This document shows, piece after piece, positions 1 through 6,217 of a DNA stretch of 64,000 nucleotides. Origin of the DNA: DAOUVR01 sp034430535 (lineage in GTDB: Bacteria > Chloroflexota > Dehalococcoidia > E44-bin15). Every line of letters begins with the position of its first letter. Position 1 is the stretch's first letter. The DNA lies in NCBI GenBank assembly GCA_964443325.1, contig CAYUCL010000001.1, positions 62,001 through 126,000 on the forward strand, read 5' to 3'. The notes under the pieces are model-generated. The model searched no databases, was not told where the DNA came from, and saw nothing but the letters and a program-made list of their open reading frames with translations. The position numbers were made by a program, and so were the translations under genes.

Positions 1-180
1 CCAAGGGCAGTAGTGGGGCTTGTTGACCTCACTGCCAGGGTCGCCATAAAGCGCCAGCTCAAGGACGACGTTATGAGCTTCGCCGTCCCCTTTGCAATGT
101 TTAAGGAGATGGAAGCTAACGTCCCCGGATGCTTCCTGGAGAGAAATGACTGGAAGGAGCTGATGAAGCTGAAGAGGTAG
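1..180 (+). CDS. DUF169 family protein, C-terminal part (5' end outside window)
   Basis: Frame 1 is open from the first base to a TAG at 178-180 and gives 59 residues, so the start lies left of the window. The tail contains FAVPFAMFKEMEANVPG followed by FLERNDW, which matches my recollection of the C-terminus of DUF169 (COG2043) proteins. Their function is not established; they are common in anaerobes. The gene points the same way as the sulfur-transfer operon that follows after 284 bp, but the gap contains a possible -10 element, so it is probably a separate unit. The family call rests on a short tail only. Confidence 0.6.
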   Translation, partial: PRAVVGLVDLTARVAIKRQLKDDVMSFAVPFAMFKEMEANVPGCFLERNDWKELMKLKR

Positions 181-401
181 CGAGCCTAGCTTCTCTATCA
201 GCGGGGGCTTTGCTCGGTCAATGTGATCGCCTTGCCTCCAGATTTCGATGTAAGGAAAGTGACTATTTACATCGGCGAGAGGATGGCATATTATAGCAAA
301 CCTATTTGACTGAATTGTTCCTGGCTTGCAAGCGCAAATGCGCCAACCCTATAGGAAACGTAGCGAGACATAAGTCACATACATAATATTCACTAAGGGC
401 A

Positions 402-407
402 TATAAT
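402..407 (+). promoter_or_regulatory. Possible -10 element for the tusA-like operon
   Basis: A perfect TATAAT lies at 402-407, about 58 bases before the preferred ATG at 465. The hexamer 17 bases upstream (379-384, ATACAT) is a poor -35, so this is only a candidate. The rest of 181-464 shows no coding sequence. An 8-bp inverted repeat (CGATGTAA/TTACATCG, 246-253 and 267-274) lies upstream and could be an operator, but nothing else supports that. Confidence 0.3.
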
Positions 408-464
408 CGCTCTGAACCAGTACGGCAAAGCCGGCGAGTCGAGAGGTGCATGGAGGCAATGCAA

Positions 465-686
465 ATGACGGAGATAAAGGTAGATTGCACCAATGAAACA
501 TGTCCGGTTCCTCTGGTTGAGACGCGCAAGGCGTTAAGGAAAGCACAACCGGGTGACATAGTCGAGGTAGTTGGAAACCACCCCGCTTCGAAGAAAGAGA
601 TACCAATGGCTGTTGAGGCTCTCGGGCTGGAACTGCTGGACGTCCAAGAGGAGGCGGGTGTGTGGAGAATAAGGATACGGCGGTAG
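465..686 (+). CDS. TusA/SirA/YedF family sulfur carrier protein
   Basis: A 73-residue protein with the family signature CPxP (C13-P-V-P16) and an extra Cys at position 8. TusA-family proteins carry persulfide on the CPxP cysteine and pass sulfur between desulfurases, DsrE-type proteins and acceptors in the cytoplasm. An ATG at 450 is also in frame, but the ATG at 465 has GGAGG at 452-456 with 8-base spacing, so 465 is preferred. It opens a four-gene operon with a DsrE2-like protein, an IscS homologue and an IscU-DUF59 fusion. That context suggests it delivers sulfur within this operon. Family assignment is firm; the acceptor is inferred. Confidence 0.88.
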   Translation: MTEIKVDCTNETCPVPLVETRKALRKAQPGDIVEVVGNHPASKKEIPMAVEALGLELLDVQEEAGVWRIRIRR

Positions 687-700
687 AGGAGGGAGACACC

Positions 701-1120
701 ATGGCTGACAAGGCTACAATAATAGTTCACAGCGGTGATATGGACAAGATATATAGTGCGCTTATCATAGCCAACGGGGCGCTTGCAATGGGGATGGAAG
801 TGTCACTGTTCTTCACCTTCTGGGGACTCCAGCGTCTTAAGAAAGGCGGGCTGGAAAAAGGGCCTCTCTCAAAAATGCACATGCTGGGGCTCGGCAAGTG
901 GATGGTGAAGCGCAAGATGACGAAAGTCGGCGTGGCCTCCCTGGAGAAGCTCCTGCAGGACTTCAATGAACTGGGAGGCAAGATCCTCGCCTGTGACATG
1001 ACAATGGAGATAATGGGGATAAGAAAAGAAGACCTCCGCGACGACTTGATATCGGATTACTGCGCCGTCGGCACCTACGTTAATGAGGCCCGGGAATCAT
1101 CGATAACATTGTTTATATGA
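701..1120 (+). CDS. DsrE2/DsrE-DsrF-DsrH-like sulfur-relay protein
   Basis: A 139-residue protein of the DsrE/F/H-like superfamily. The N-terminus has the typical strand followed by a glycine-rich helix (ANGALAMGMEV) and the FFTFWGL segment characteristic of the DsrE2 subgroup. The likely persulfide cysteine is C98, in the strand before MTMEIMGI; a second Cys is at 121. Family members exchange persulfide with TusA. The start at 701 is chosen for the GAGGAGGGA ribosome site at 686-694; the frame is open further upstream but without a good site. Its last codon overlaps a possible upstream start of the next gene, so translational coupling is likely. Confidence 0.85.
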   Translation: MADKATIIVHSGDMDKIYSALIIANGALAMGMEVSLFFTFWGLQRLKKGGLEKGPLSKMHMLGLGKWMVKRKMTKVGVASLEKLLQDFNELGGKILACDMTMEIMGIRKEDLRDDLISDYCAVGTYVNEARESSITLFI

Positions 1121-1131
1121 TGGGGGATACC

Positions 1132-2301
1132 ATGCTGGATAGATTTGTGTACCTGGACAATGCAGCAGCCACCCGGCTGGACGAGCGCGTGCTGGAGGCG
1201 ATAAAGCCATACTTCTTCGATATTTACGCCGTTGCAACCTCCGAGTTTGGCTACTCGCAGGGCATAGAGGCTCAAGAAGCCCTGGGTGAGGCCAGGAAGG
1301 TTCTTGCTGCTGCTCTGGGGGCGGAGGCTGAGGAGTTCATCTTTACCTCAGGAAGCACCGAGTCTTCCAACATTGCCATTAAAGGGGTGGCGCAGGCTCT
1401 TGGACAGAAAAAGGGGAGACACATTGTGGTCTCCAAAATCGAGGATTTCCCCGTACTTAATAGCGCCAGGGCTTTGGAGAAACAGGGTTTCCATGTAACC
1501 TATCTGGACGTCGATAGCGATGGCTTCGTGGACCTTGATAATCTCAGGAATTCCATCACAGATGAGACCATTCTGGTCTCCATCCAGCACGCCAACCAGG
1601 AAATAGGCACCATCCAGGATATCGAAAATATCGGTGGTATCTGCAAGGAGAAAGGGGTGCTTTTCCACACCGATGCCACCCATACATTTACCCGCGTTCC
1701 TCTTGATGTGAAGAAGGTACCTGTGGACTTGATCACGGTATCCGCCCACACCATCCACGGACCAAAGGGCATAGGAGGCCTGTATATCCGAAGCGGAACG
1801 CCCCTGAGCAAGTGGGTAGATGGTGGCTTTCAGGAATTCAACCTGCGCGCTGGCTTGGAGAACATACCGGGTGCAGCGGGGTTTGCCAGAGCAGTAGAGC
1901 TGGTCACTGTCGAGGAAACCGAACGGCTACGGGCGATGCGTGACCACCTCATTGATCGTGTACTCACCGAGATACCGGACACTACCCTCAATGGCCACCG
2001 CTGGAACCGGCTTCCGCAAAACGCCAATATTACATTCCATTTTGTGGAGGGTGAATCCATCACTCTGCACCTCGACATGCGCGGTTTTGCCGTGAGCACC
2101 GGTTCTGCCTGCTTCAGCCGCTCCCTGGAGGGCAGCCATGTTATCTTCGGCATAGGCGGCGATCACGAACGGGCGCACGGCTCAATACGCTTTACTTTCG
2201 GACGGTACAATACCATGGAAGACGTGGGCAACATGGTCGGCACGGTAGCTGAGGTAATACAGGAACTAAGGAAGATTAGTCCACTGGGCAGGAACAAGTA
2301 A
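1132..2301 (+). CDS. IscS/NifS-like class V aminotransferase-fold protein lacking the PLP lysine
   Basis: A 389-residue protein that aligns by eye along the full length of IscS/NifS cysteine desulfurases. Retained elements: YLDNAAAT near the N-terminus, GSTESSN (74-80), QHANQEIG, FHTDATHT with the PLP-ring aspartate, and the mobile-loop cysteine in STGSACFSRSLEG. Two residues normally essential for PLP chemistry are changed. The Schiff-base lysine of the SxHK motif is Thr207 (SAHTIHGPKG), and the PLP-stacking histidine is Asp105. Classical cysteine desulfurase activity is therefore doubtful. It sits between a DsrE2-like gene and an IscU-like scaffold, so a scaffold or sulfur-transfer role without cysteine cleavage is the simplest inference. 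GGGGGA at 1122-1127 supports the ATG at 1132; an in-frame ATG at 1117 lacks a ribosome site. Confidence 0.85.
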   Translation: MLDRFVYLDNAAATRLDERVLEAIKPYFFDIYAVATSEFGYSQGIEAQEALGEARKVLAAALGAEAEEFIFTSGSTESSNIAIKGVAQALGQKKGRHIVVSKIEDFPVLNSARALEKQGFHVTYLDVDSDGFVDLDNLRNSITDETILVSIQHANQEIGTIQDIENIGGICKEKGVLFHTDATHTFTRVPLDVKKVPVDLITVSAHTIHGPKGIGGLYIRSGTPLSKWVDGGFQEFNLRAGLENIPGAAGFARAVELVTVEETERLRAMRDHLIDRVLTEIPDTTLNGHRWNRLPQNANITFHFVEGESITLHLDMRGFAVSTGSACFSRSLEGSHVIFGIGGDHERAHGSIRFTFGRYNTMEDVGNMVGTVAEVIQELRKISPLGRNK

Positions 2302-2318
2302 GTAGAGGAGGCTCCGAA

Positions 2319-2954
2319 ATGAAATTCCCATATAGTGAAACGGTGCTGGAACACTTTCGCCATCCCCGGAACGTGGGCAGGATTGAGAATCCCGATGGCA
2401 AGGCCATCGAGGGCAGCCCGGCCTGTGGTGATATGGTATCGGTCTATATAAACGTTGACCCCGAGACGAGTAAAATCGCAGACATTAAGTTTGAATCCTA
2501 TGGCTGCGCTTCCAACATCGCTACCGGCTCTATCATCACAGAAATGGCCAAGGGTAAGACCCTGGAAGAAGCCAAGAAAATCACTTGGAAGCAGGCTGCG
2601 GATGCGTTGGGGGGGCTTCCCAAGCTCAAGGCCCACTGCTCGGTGCTGGCGATAGAGGGTTTGCGGGCAGCGATACAGAACTACGAAGAGCGCCACGGCC
2701 TGGTCAAGGAGCAGAAGCCGACGACGGTCGAGGTGGTGCGTAAACGCCTCAAGAAAGTCATGAACCCGTTGACCGGGCTGGATGTGGTACGCACGAATTT
2801 GGTCACAGACATCGAGTTGAGGAACGGGACCGTCCGCGTAGTCATGGATTTGCCTGCGGACCACCAGTTCGCACCTGCCATGAAGGAAGAAATCATGGAG
2901 AAGATAGAGCCCCTTTGGGATGTGCAAGAAGTAGTGGTCGAATTCTCCGAATAG
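2319..2954 (+). CDS. IscU/NifU-like Fe-S scaffold fused to a DUF59 (MIP18-type) domain
   Basis: A 211-residue protein. Residues 1-125 are an IscU scaffold with all expected ligands: C36 and D38 in ACGD, C63 in YGCAS, and H106/C107 in KAHCS, so it should assemble a [2Fe-2S] or [4Fe-4S] cluster. Residues about 137-211 resemble DUF59/MIP18 (VRKRLKKVMNPLTGLDVV, then a VVMDLP strand and a KEEIMEKIE helix), a domain used in Fe-S assembly and transfer. The fusion implies scaffold and targeting factor in one chain. It starts 17 bases after the IscS-like gene with AGGAGG upstream, so it belongs to the same operon. A strong terminator lies at 3193-3222. Confidence 0.9.
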   Translation: MKFPYSETVLEHFRHPRNVGRIENPDGKAIEGSPACGDMVSVYINVDPETSKIADIKFESYGCASNIATGSIITEMAKGKTLEEAKKITWKQAADALGGLPKLKAHCSVLAIEGLRAAIQNYEERHGLVKEQKPTTVEVVRKRLKKVMNPLTGLDVVRTNLVTDIELRNGTVRVVMDLPADHQFAPAMKEEIMEKIEPLWDVQEVVVEFSE

Positions 2955-3037
2955 AATCTCAGCAACGCTATGGTGTTTCCACGAACAATCAGGCGACATT
3001 ACAAGGCAATGGCTATCAAGTCATGACACAAGCTCAG

Positions 3038-3080
3038 AGGTAGAGCAGCTGTTTTATAATCTCGAGCCCGCAGTGCCGTC
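3038..3080 (+). other. tRNA-like remnant (D-arm plus 5' half of an anticodon arm)
   Basis: The stretch reads AGCTCAGAGGTAGAGC, a canonical D-arm, followed by GCTGT and a TTTATAA loop, then loses tRNA character: no matching 3' anticodon stem and no acceptor partner. It lies in the 308-bp gap between the sulfur operon and the accessory patch, where such fragments often mark an integration boundary. Otherwise 2955-3263 holds only the terminator and a short direct repeat (ACGTCAAAGCA twice, near 3170-3192). Confidence 0.3.
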
Positions 3081-3192
3081 CCATCGTGTCCCATATCATC
3101 TGGTACAATCACCCTACCTCTAAAACCGCGATTGGTGTTGTGTGTTTTAAACTACTATGCCTCGCAGTAAACGTCAAAGCATACGTCAAAGC

Positions 3193-3228
3193 AGAGAGGG
3201 GAGCGATGAAGCTCCCCTCTCTTTATTT
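3193..3228 (+). terminator. Rho-independent terminator after the Fe-S operon
   Basis: A perfect 12-bp stem, AGAGAGGGGAGC (3193-3204) and its complement (3211-3222), with a 6-base loop, is followed by TTATTTA. It lies between the rightward Fe-S operon and the leftward DUF3800 gene and may serve both strands, though the T-rich side favours the rightward transcript. Confidence 0.8.
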
Positions 3229-3263
3229 ACCAGGTTGATTGCTATGTGTGCCGTCCTGTAAAG

Positions 3264-4232
3264 TCAAATAAAGATCATGACTTTTGCGACCGACCATTTA
3301 GTAGCTGGAGTGCCTTTTGTTTGCGACCCGTCTAGCTCCATGGATAACTGTCGCCCTTCCTGTGCTTTTATACATTCAATTTCATCAAATTTCCAAGAAC
3401 TGGACTCTAAATAGCATTGACTCATGCAGAAGCTGTTTCGCCATCTGCTATTCCACATACGAGCAGAGCCTTGTTGATAACGGTCAACTATATTTTTAAC
3501 AGGCTGCGCTAGCTTCCTATGTATCTCTTTTTTTTTGGTTACAGGAGTCAGAACTGTTCTGAAGCAGCCTATCAGCAAATCTGTGAGTTGTAAAATTTGG
3601 CAATCGTCGTACTCTTGACATTCAGCTTTCTTATGGTTGCCAGATCTATCATCGATTACATCAGCCGCTGTTGAGATTGAGCAGTAGTTGCGCAGTCCTT
3701 TCAGCCTTTCTATAATTCGATCATGATTTAAATGTCTATGGTAGTGTGCATACCCATCAAAATGCATTCTTGTGATATGGATCCCTTCGGACTTATCTCC
3801 AAGCAAATGAAGGCCTCCCTTCAAACCCATCCTGAAAGTAGTTTCGACTTTGCTCCCATAATCTAAATGACCTGTCATCTCTTCTAGATTGTCACGGTTT
3901 TTGAACAGAATGAATTTGGCGCCAACGACTATATTAAACAGAGAATACTGCTTCTGTCCTCTAATACTGCTGCCCAGAAATATGGGGTAAGGTTGGGTTT
4001 TGGTTCGTGACATTAAAGCTGCTACACCGATTTGAACCCAAGAATCAGCACAATTATAGATGCGATTGTAATTTTTGATTTTCTTGATGCCTAGGGGTTC
4101 TATATAGTTCGTGTTTTGCCTAGCTTGGAACAAGAGTTGAAGTAGCGCTTGTTTCTTTGCTGCCGGGACAAGCAGGATTGCGTGCCAGTACCCCTCTACT
4201 TTCGACTCGTCATGATATAGCTCATAATCCAT
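3264..4232 (-). CDS. DUF3800-like protein
   Basis: A 322-residue protein. The N-terminal YHDES motif (residues 6-10) and the late acidic/hydrophobic segment DDCQILQLTDLLIG are the hallmarks of DUF3800, a family with a predicted RNase H-like fold often found in defence islands and beside restriction genes; its activity is unproven. GGAG lies 8 bases before the ATG at 4232. Upstream on the same strand are a 19-codon hsdM-like remnant and a promoter with an overlapping inverted repeat. The lower GC than the flanking operons and the adjacent remnants suggest acquired DNA. The family call is moderately firm; a specific role cannot be read from the sequence. Confidence 0.7.
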   Translation of the reverse strand: MDYELYHDESKVEGYWHAILLVPAAKKQALLQLLFQARQNTNYIEPLGIKKIKNYNRIYNCADSWVQIGVAALMSRTKTQPYPIFLGSSIRGQKQYSLFNIVVGAKFILFKNRDNLEEMTGHLDYGSKVETTFRMGLKGGLHLLGDKSEGIHITRMHFDGYAHYHRHLNHDRIIERLKGLRNYCSISTAADVIDDRSGNHKKAECQEYDDCQILQLTDLLIGCFRTVLTPVTKKKEIHRKLAQPVKNIVDRYQQGSARMWNSRWRNSFCMSQCYLESSSWKFDEIECIKAQEGRQLSMELDGSQTKGTPATKWSVAKVMIFI

Positions 4233-4281
4233 GACCTATCTCCAACAGTGTACCACTCAAAATGTTATAGCTCCTGGATAT

Positions 4282-4341
4282 TTAGTCAACTGCATTCCAG
4301 AGTCGCTTTTCTATTACTTCGATGTTCTCAAGTTGAGCCAT
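4282..4341 (-). pseudogene. N-terminal remnant of a type I restriction-modification methylase (hsdM-like)
   Basis: An ATG at 4341 has AAGGAG with 6-base spacing and opens a 19-codon frame, MAQLENIEVIEKRLWNAVD, ending in TAA at 4282. This matches the usual N-terminus of HsdM / N-6 DNA methylase subunits (pattern IExIEKRLWxAADxLRAN), which normally run to about 500 residues. The rest is missing; the DUF3800 gene begins 50 bases further along. It is read as the stub left by a deletion that joined an RM promoter and start to the DUF3800 gene. An alternative is a short leader ORF. Confidence 0.5.
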
Positions 4342-4411
4342 AAGTATCTCCTTGCTGGAATATCCGAAGCTATCTTAATCTTCCCAAAAGGCAGTCTTTT
4401 TTATCACGCCG

Positions 4412-4440
4412 ATTATACGCTCATGTTCGCTTATGAACAA
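4412..4440 (-). promoter_or_regulatory. Promoter with overlapping inverted repeat for the hsdM remnant/DUF3800 transcript
   Basis: On the minus strand TTGTTC (4435-4440) and a perfect TATAAT (4412-4417) are separated by exactly 17 bases. A 5-bp inverted repeat TGTTC-N6-GAACA (4424-4439) covers the -35 and part of the spacer, the usual position of a repressor operator. Transcription would begin near 4405 and reach the remnant start at 4341. Confidence 0.5.
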
Positions 4441-4525
4441 GAAGGTACCCTTTTGGAGCATATCAGCAATTCGACTAGAAACAGGATGATGGCAACAATG
4501 TAGCGAATCGTATAAAGGGGGACAT

Positions 4526-4654
4526 ATGAGCATAGCCAAGACAAGGGAATTTCTCTACTGGTTGAAACGACTACTGGGTGACGGTAGGCTAATAAGGCAA
4601 ACTAACCCCGCTCTCTGGTGGCAGAATCAATTTAATCTTCCGGCTAACAAATAA
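4526..4654 (+). CDS. Small hypothetical protein, 42 aa
   Basis: ATG at 4526 is preceded by AAAGGGGGAC, a strong ribosome site, and opens a 42-codon frame ending TAA at 4652-4654. The protein starts MSIAKTREFLYWLKRLLGDG and is basic/aromatic with a Trp pair (ALWWQNQ) near the C-terminus. I do not recognise a named family. It lies 95 bases before a two-gene unknown module on the same strand and could be part of it. Support is the ribosome site and the protein-like composition only. Confidence 0.45.
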   Translation: MSIAKTREFLYWLKRLLGDGRLIRQTNPALWWQNQFNLPANK

Positions 4655-4749
4655 AAATGATGGGGCTCCTTGACATATTTACGAACATGCTATATTGTTT
4701 TTTGCAAAGATATGCAACATTATGCAATCCTTGCAGGAGGTGACTTGAT

Positions 4750-5217
4750 ATGGCAAATGCAAAGATAGATTTCACAATAGGTAGTATATCATTCTCAGGT
4801 GAGGGTGAAGAGTCTTGGCTTGCCAATCAACTGGACAAAATTATTGAAAAGGCTGCAGATCTTATTAAAATCACACCTAGTCCACAAGTTATCACTGAAG
4901 GTGCTGGTACCACTGCAACACATGCAGCAGCAAAGGAAGATGCTGCTATTGCTGCCCATACACTCCCAAGTTTCTTAAAGGAGAAAAACGCTACTAAGAT
5001 TCAAGCAAGGAAATTCCTGGCTACCACGCTTTGGCTTCAAGCAAGGGGTCAAGAACGTATGATGACAAGAGACATAGTACGAGCATTAAAAGGTAGTAGT
5101 CAAAGTCGCTTGGCTAACGCATCGAGTGAACTAGGGAAAAATGTTAGTAATGGATTCATTGCCCGCGATGGCGACCGATTTTTCGTGACCGATCAGGGTA
5201 AAGCTTCCTTATTATAG
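4750..5217 (+). CDS. Hypothetical protein, first gene of a two-gene accessory module
   Basis: 155 residues behind a near-perfect ribosome site (GCAGGAGGTGA) with ATG at 4750. The N-terminal 45 residues (IGSISFSGEGEESWLANQLD then a helix) look like a small folded domain. Residues about 50-75 are Ala/Thr-rich and probably a linker. The last 80 residues (ARKFLATTLWLQARG, MMTRDIVRALKGSSQSRLANASSELG, FFVTDQGKASLL) resemble a winged-helix DNA-binding domain ending in a beta wing. I recognise no named family. The next gene starts 13 bases downstream, so the two are co-transcribed. Confidence 0.7.
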   Translation: MANAKIDFTIGSISFSGEGEESWLANQLDKIIEKAADLIKITPSPQVITEGAGTTATHAAAKEDAAIAAHTLPSFLKEKNATKIQARKFLATTLWLQARGQERMMTRDIVRALKGSSQSRLANASSELGKNVSNGFIARDGDRFFVTDQGKASLL

Positions 5218-5230
5218 GCGTATTTGAACA

Positions 5231-5989
5231 ATGTCACAGACTGCCCAAGCCATAATTGATATACCTGATTGTCTATATAAACCTTTAATTGATGAATATA
5301 GAAATATCATACGTAACTACATGGAACGAAAATGGACGCCCTCTGAACTCAGTGGTGGCAAATTTTGTGAGATTGTATATACCATTCTTGATGGATTTTC
5401 GTCAGGGAATTACGCGCCCTATCCGATAAAACCAGACAACTTTGTCGCTGCCTGCCGTAGACTAGAAACCAACACCTCTAACCCTAGAAGCTTTCAGATA
5501 CTAATTCCGAGGATTCTTCCTGCTATATACGATATTCGGAATAGTAGAGGAGTTGGTCACGTTGGAGGTGATGTTGACCCTAATTATATAGATGCATCGG
5601 CGGTACTCTCAATGACTAGCTGGGTTATGGCTGAGCTGATAAGAGTATTTCATAATATGCCAATCCATGATGCACAGAAACTAGCTGATAGCCTCGTAGA
5701 CCGTCGAACACCATTGGTATGGCAATCGGGCGACATTCGCAGAGTTCTTAAACCTGACTTGACCATTAGATACCAAATACTTTTATTGTTGTCATCCAGT
5801 TCAACACCAATCGCCACGGCTGACCTTCTACGTTGGATTGAACCTTCTAACCGCTCTTATTTCTACAGGATTCTCCGTGATATGCATAGTTCACGTCTCA
5901 TTGAGCTATCTTCTGATGAAACTATACTTGAACTTCTACCACCTGGCATGATAGCTGTCGAACAATTCATTACTAGCATAAGTCAATAG
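5231..5989 (+). CDS. Hypothetical protein with Rx6H (HEPN/Abi-C-like) motif
   Basis: 252 residues. The centre contains R103-N-S-R-G-V-G-H110 followed by a long helix. This resembles the catalytic Rx4-6H signature of HEPN ribonucleases and the R-G-x-G-H element of abortive-infection C-terminal (Abi-C) domains. The C-terminal part (residues about 185-250, RYQILLLLSSSS ... FYRILRDMHSSRLIEL) looks like a winged helix. It follows the 155-aa gene by 13 bases. An RNA-targeting defence or toxin role is an inference from one motif plus the island context. Confidence 0.65.
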   Translation: MSQTAQAIIDIPDCLYKPLIDEYRNIIRNYMERKWTPSELSGGKFCEIVYTILDGFSSGNYAPYPIKPDNFVAACRRLETNTSNPRSFQILIPRILPAIYDIRNSRGVGHVGGDVDPNYIDASAVLSMTSWVMAELIRVFHNMPIHDAQKLADSLVDRRTPLVWQSGDIRRVLKPDLTIRYQILLLLSSSSTPIATADLLRWIEPSNRSYFYRILRDMHSSRLIELSSDETILELLPPGMIAVEQFITSISQ

Positions 5990-6217
5990 ACTTTACAATC
6001 TAATTGGATTTTCTTACGTCCTACCTTGATTACATTGTTATGACCTAATTAAGCTTGTTCAGTATGCAGAACCAGTGATTCATTCTCTGCTGGCTGCTGC
6101 CACCAAGGTAGCTCAGGTCTGCCAGACCGCTGCCATGCTCACACTGCATCCTGTGACGCTCCCGTTATGTTTCGGCTATGTAGCCCCTGGCCTCCAGGAG
6201 GCAGCCTCGCATCATCC

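Noticed and set aside
302..730. 142-codon minus-strand frame over the TusA-like gene
   Set aside because: It crosses the intergenic promoter region and the start of two real genes, has no ribosome site and reads low-complexity.
4231..4503. 90-codon plus-strand frame opposite the hsdM remnant
   Set aside because: No ribosome site, and the opposite strand in the same place holds a promoter and a recognisable HsdM start.
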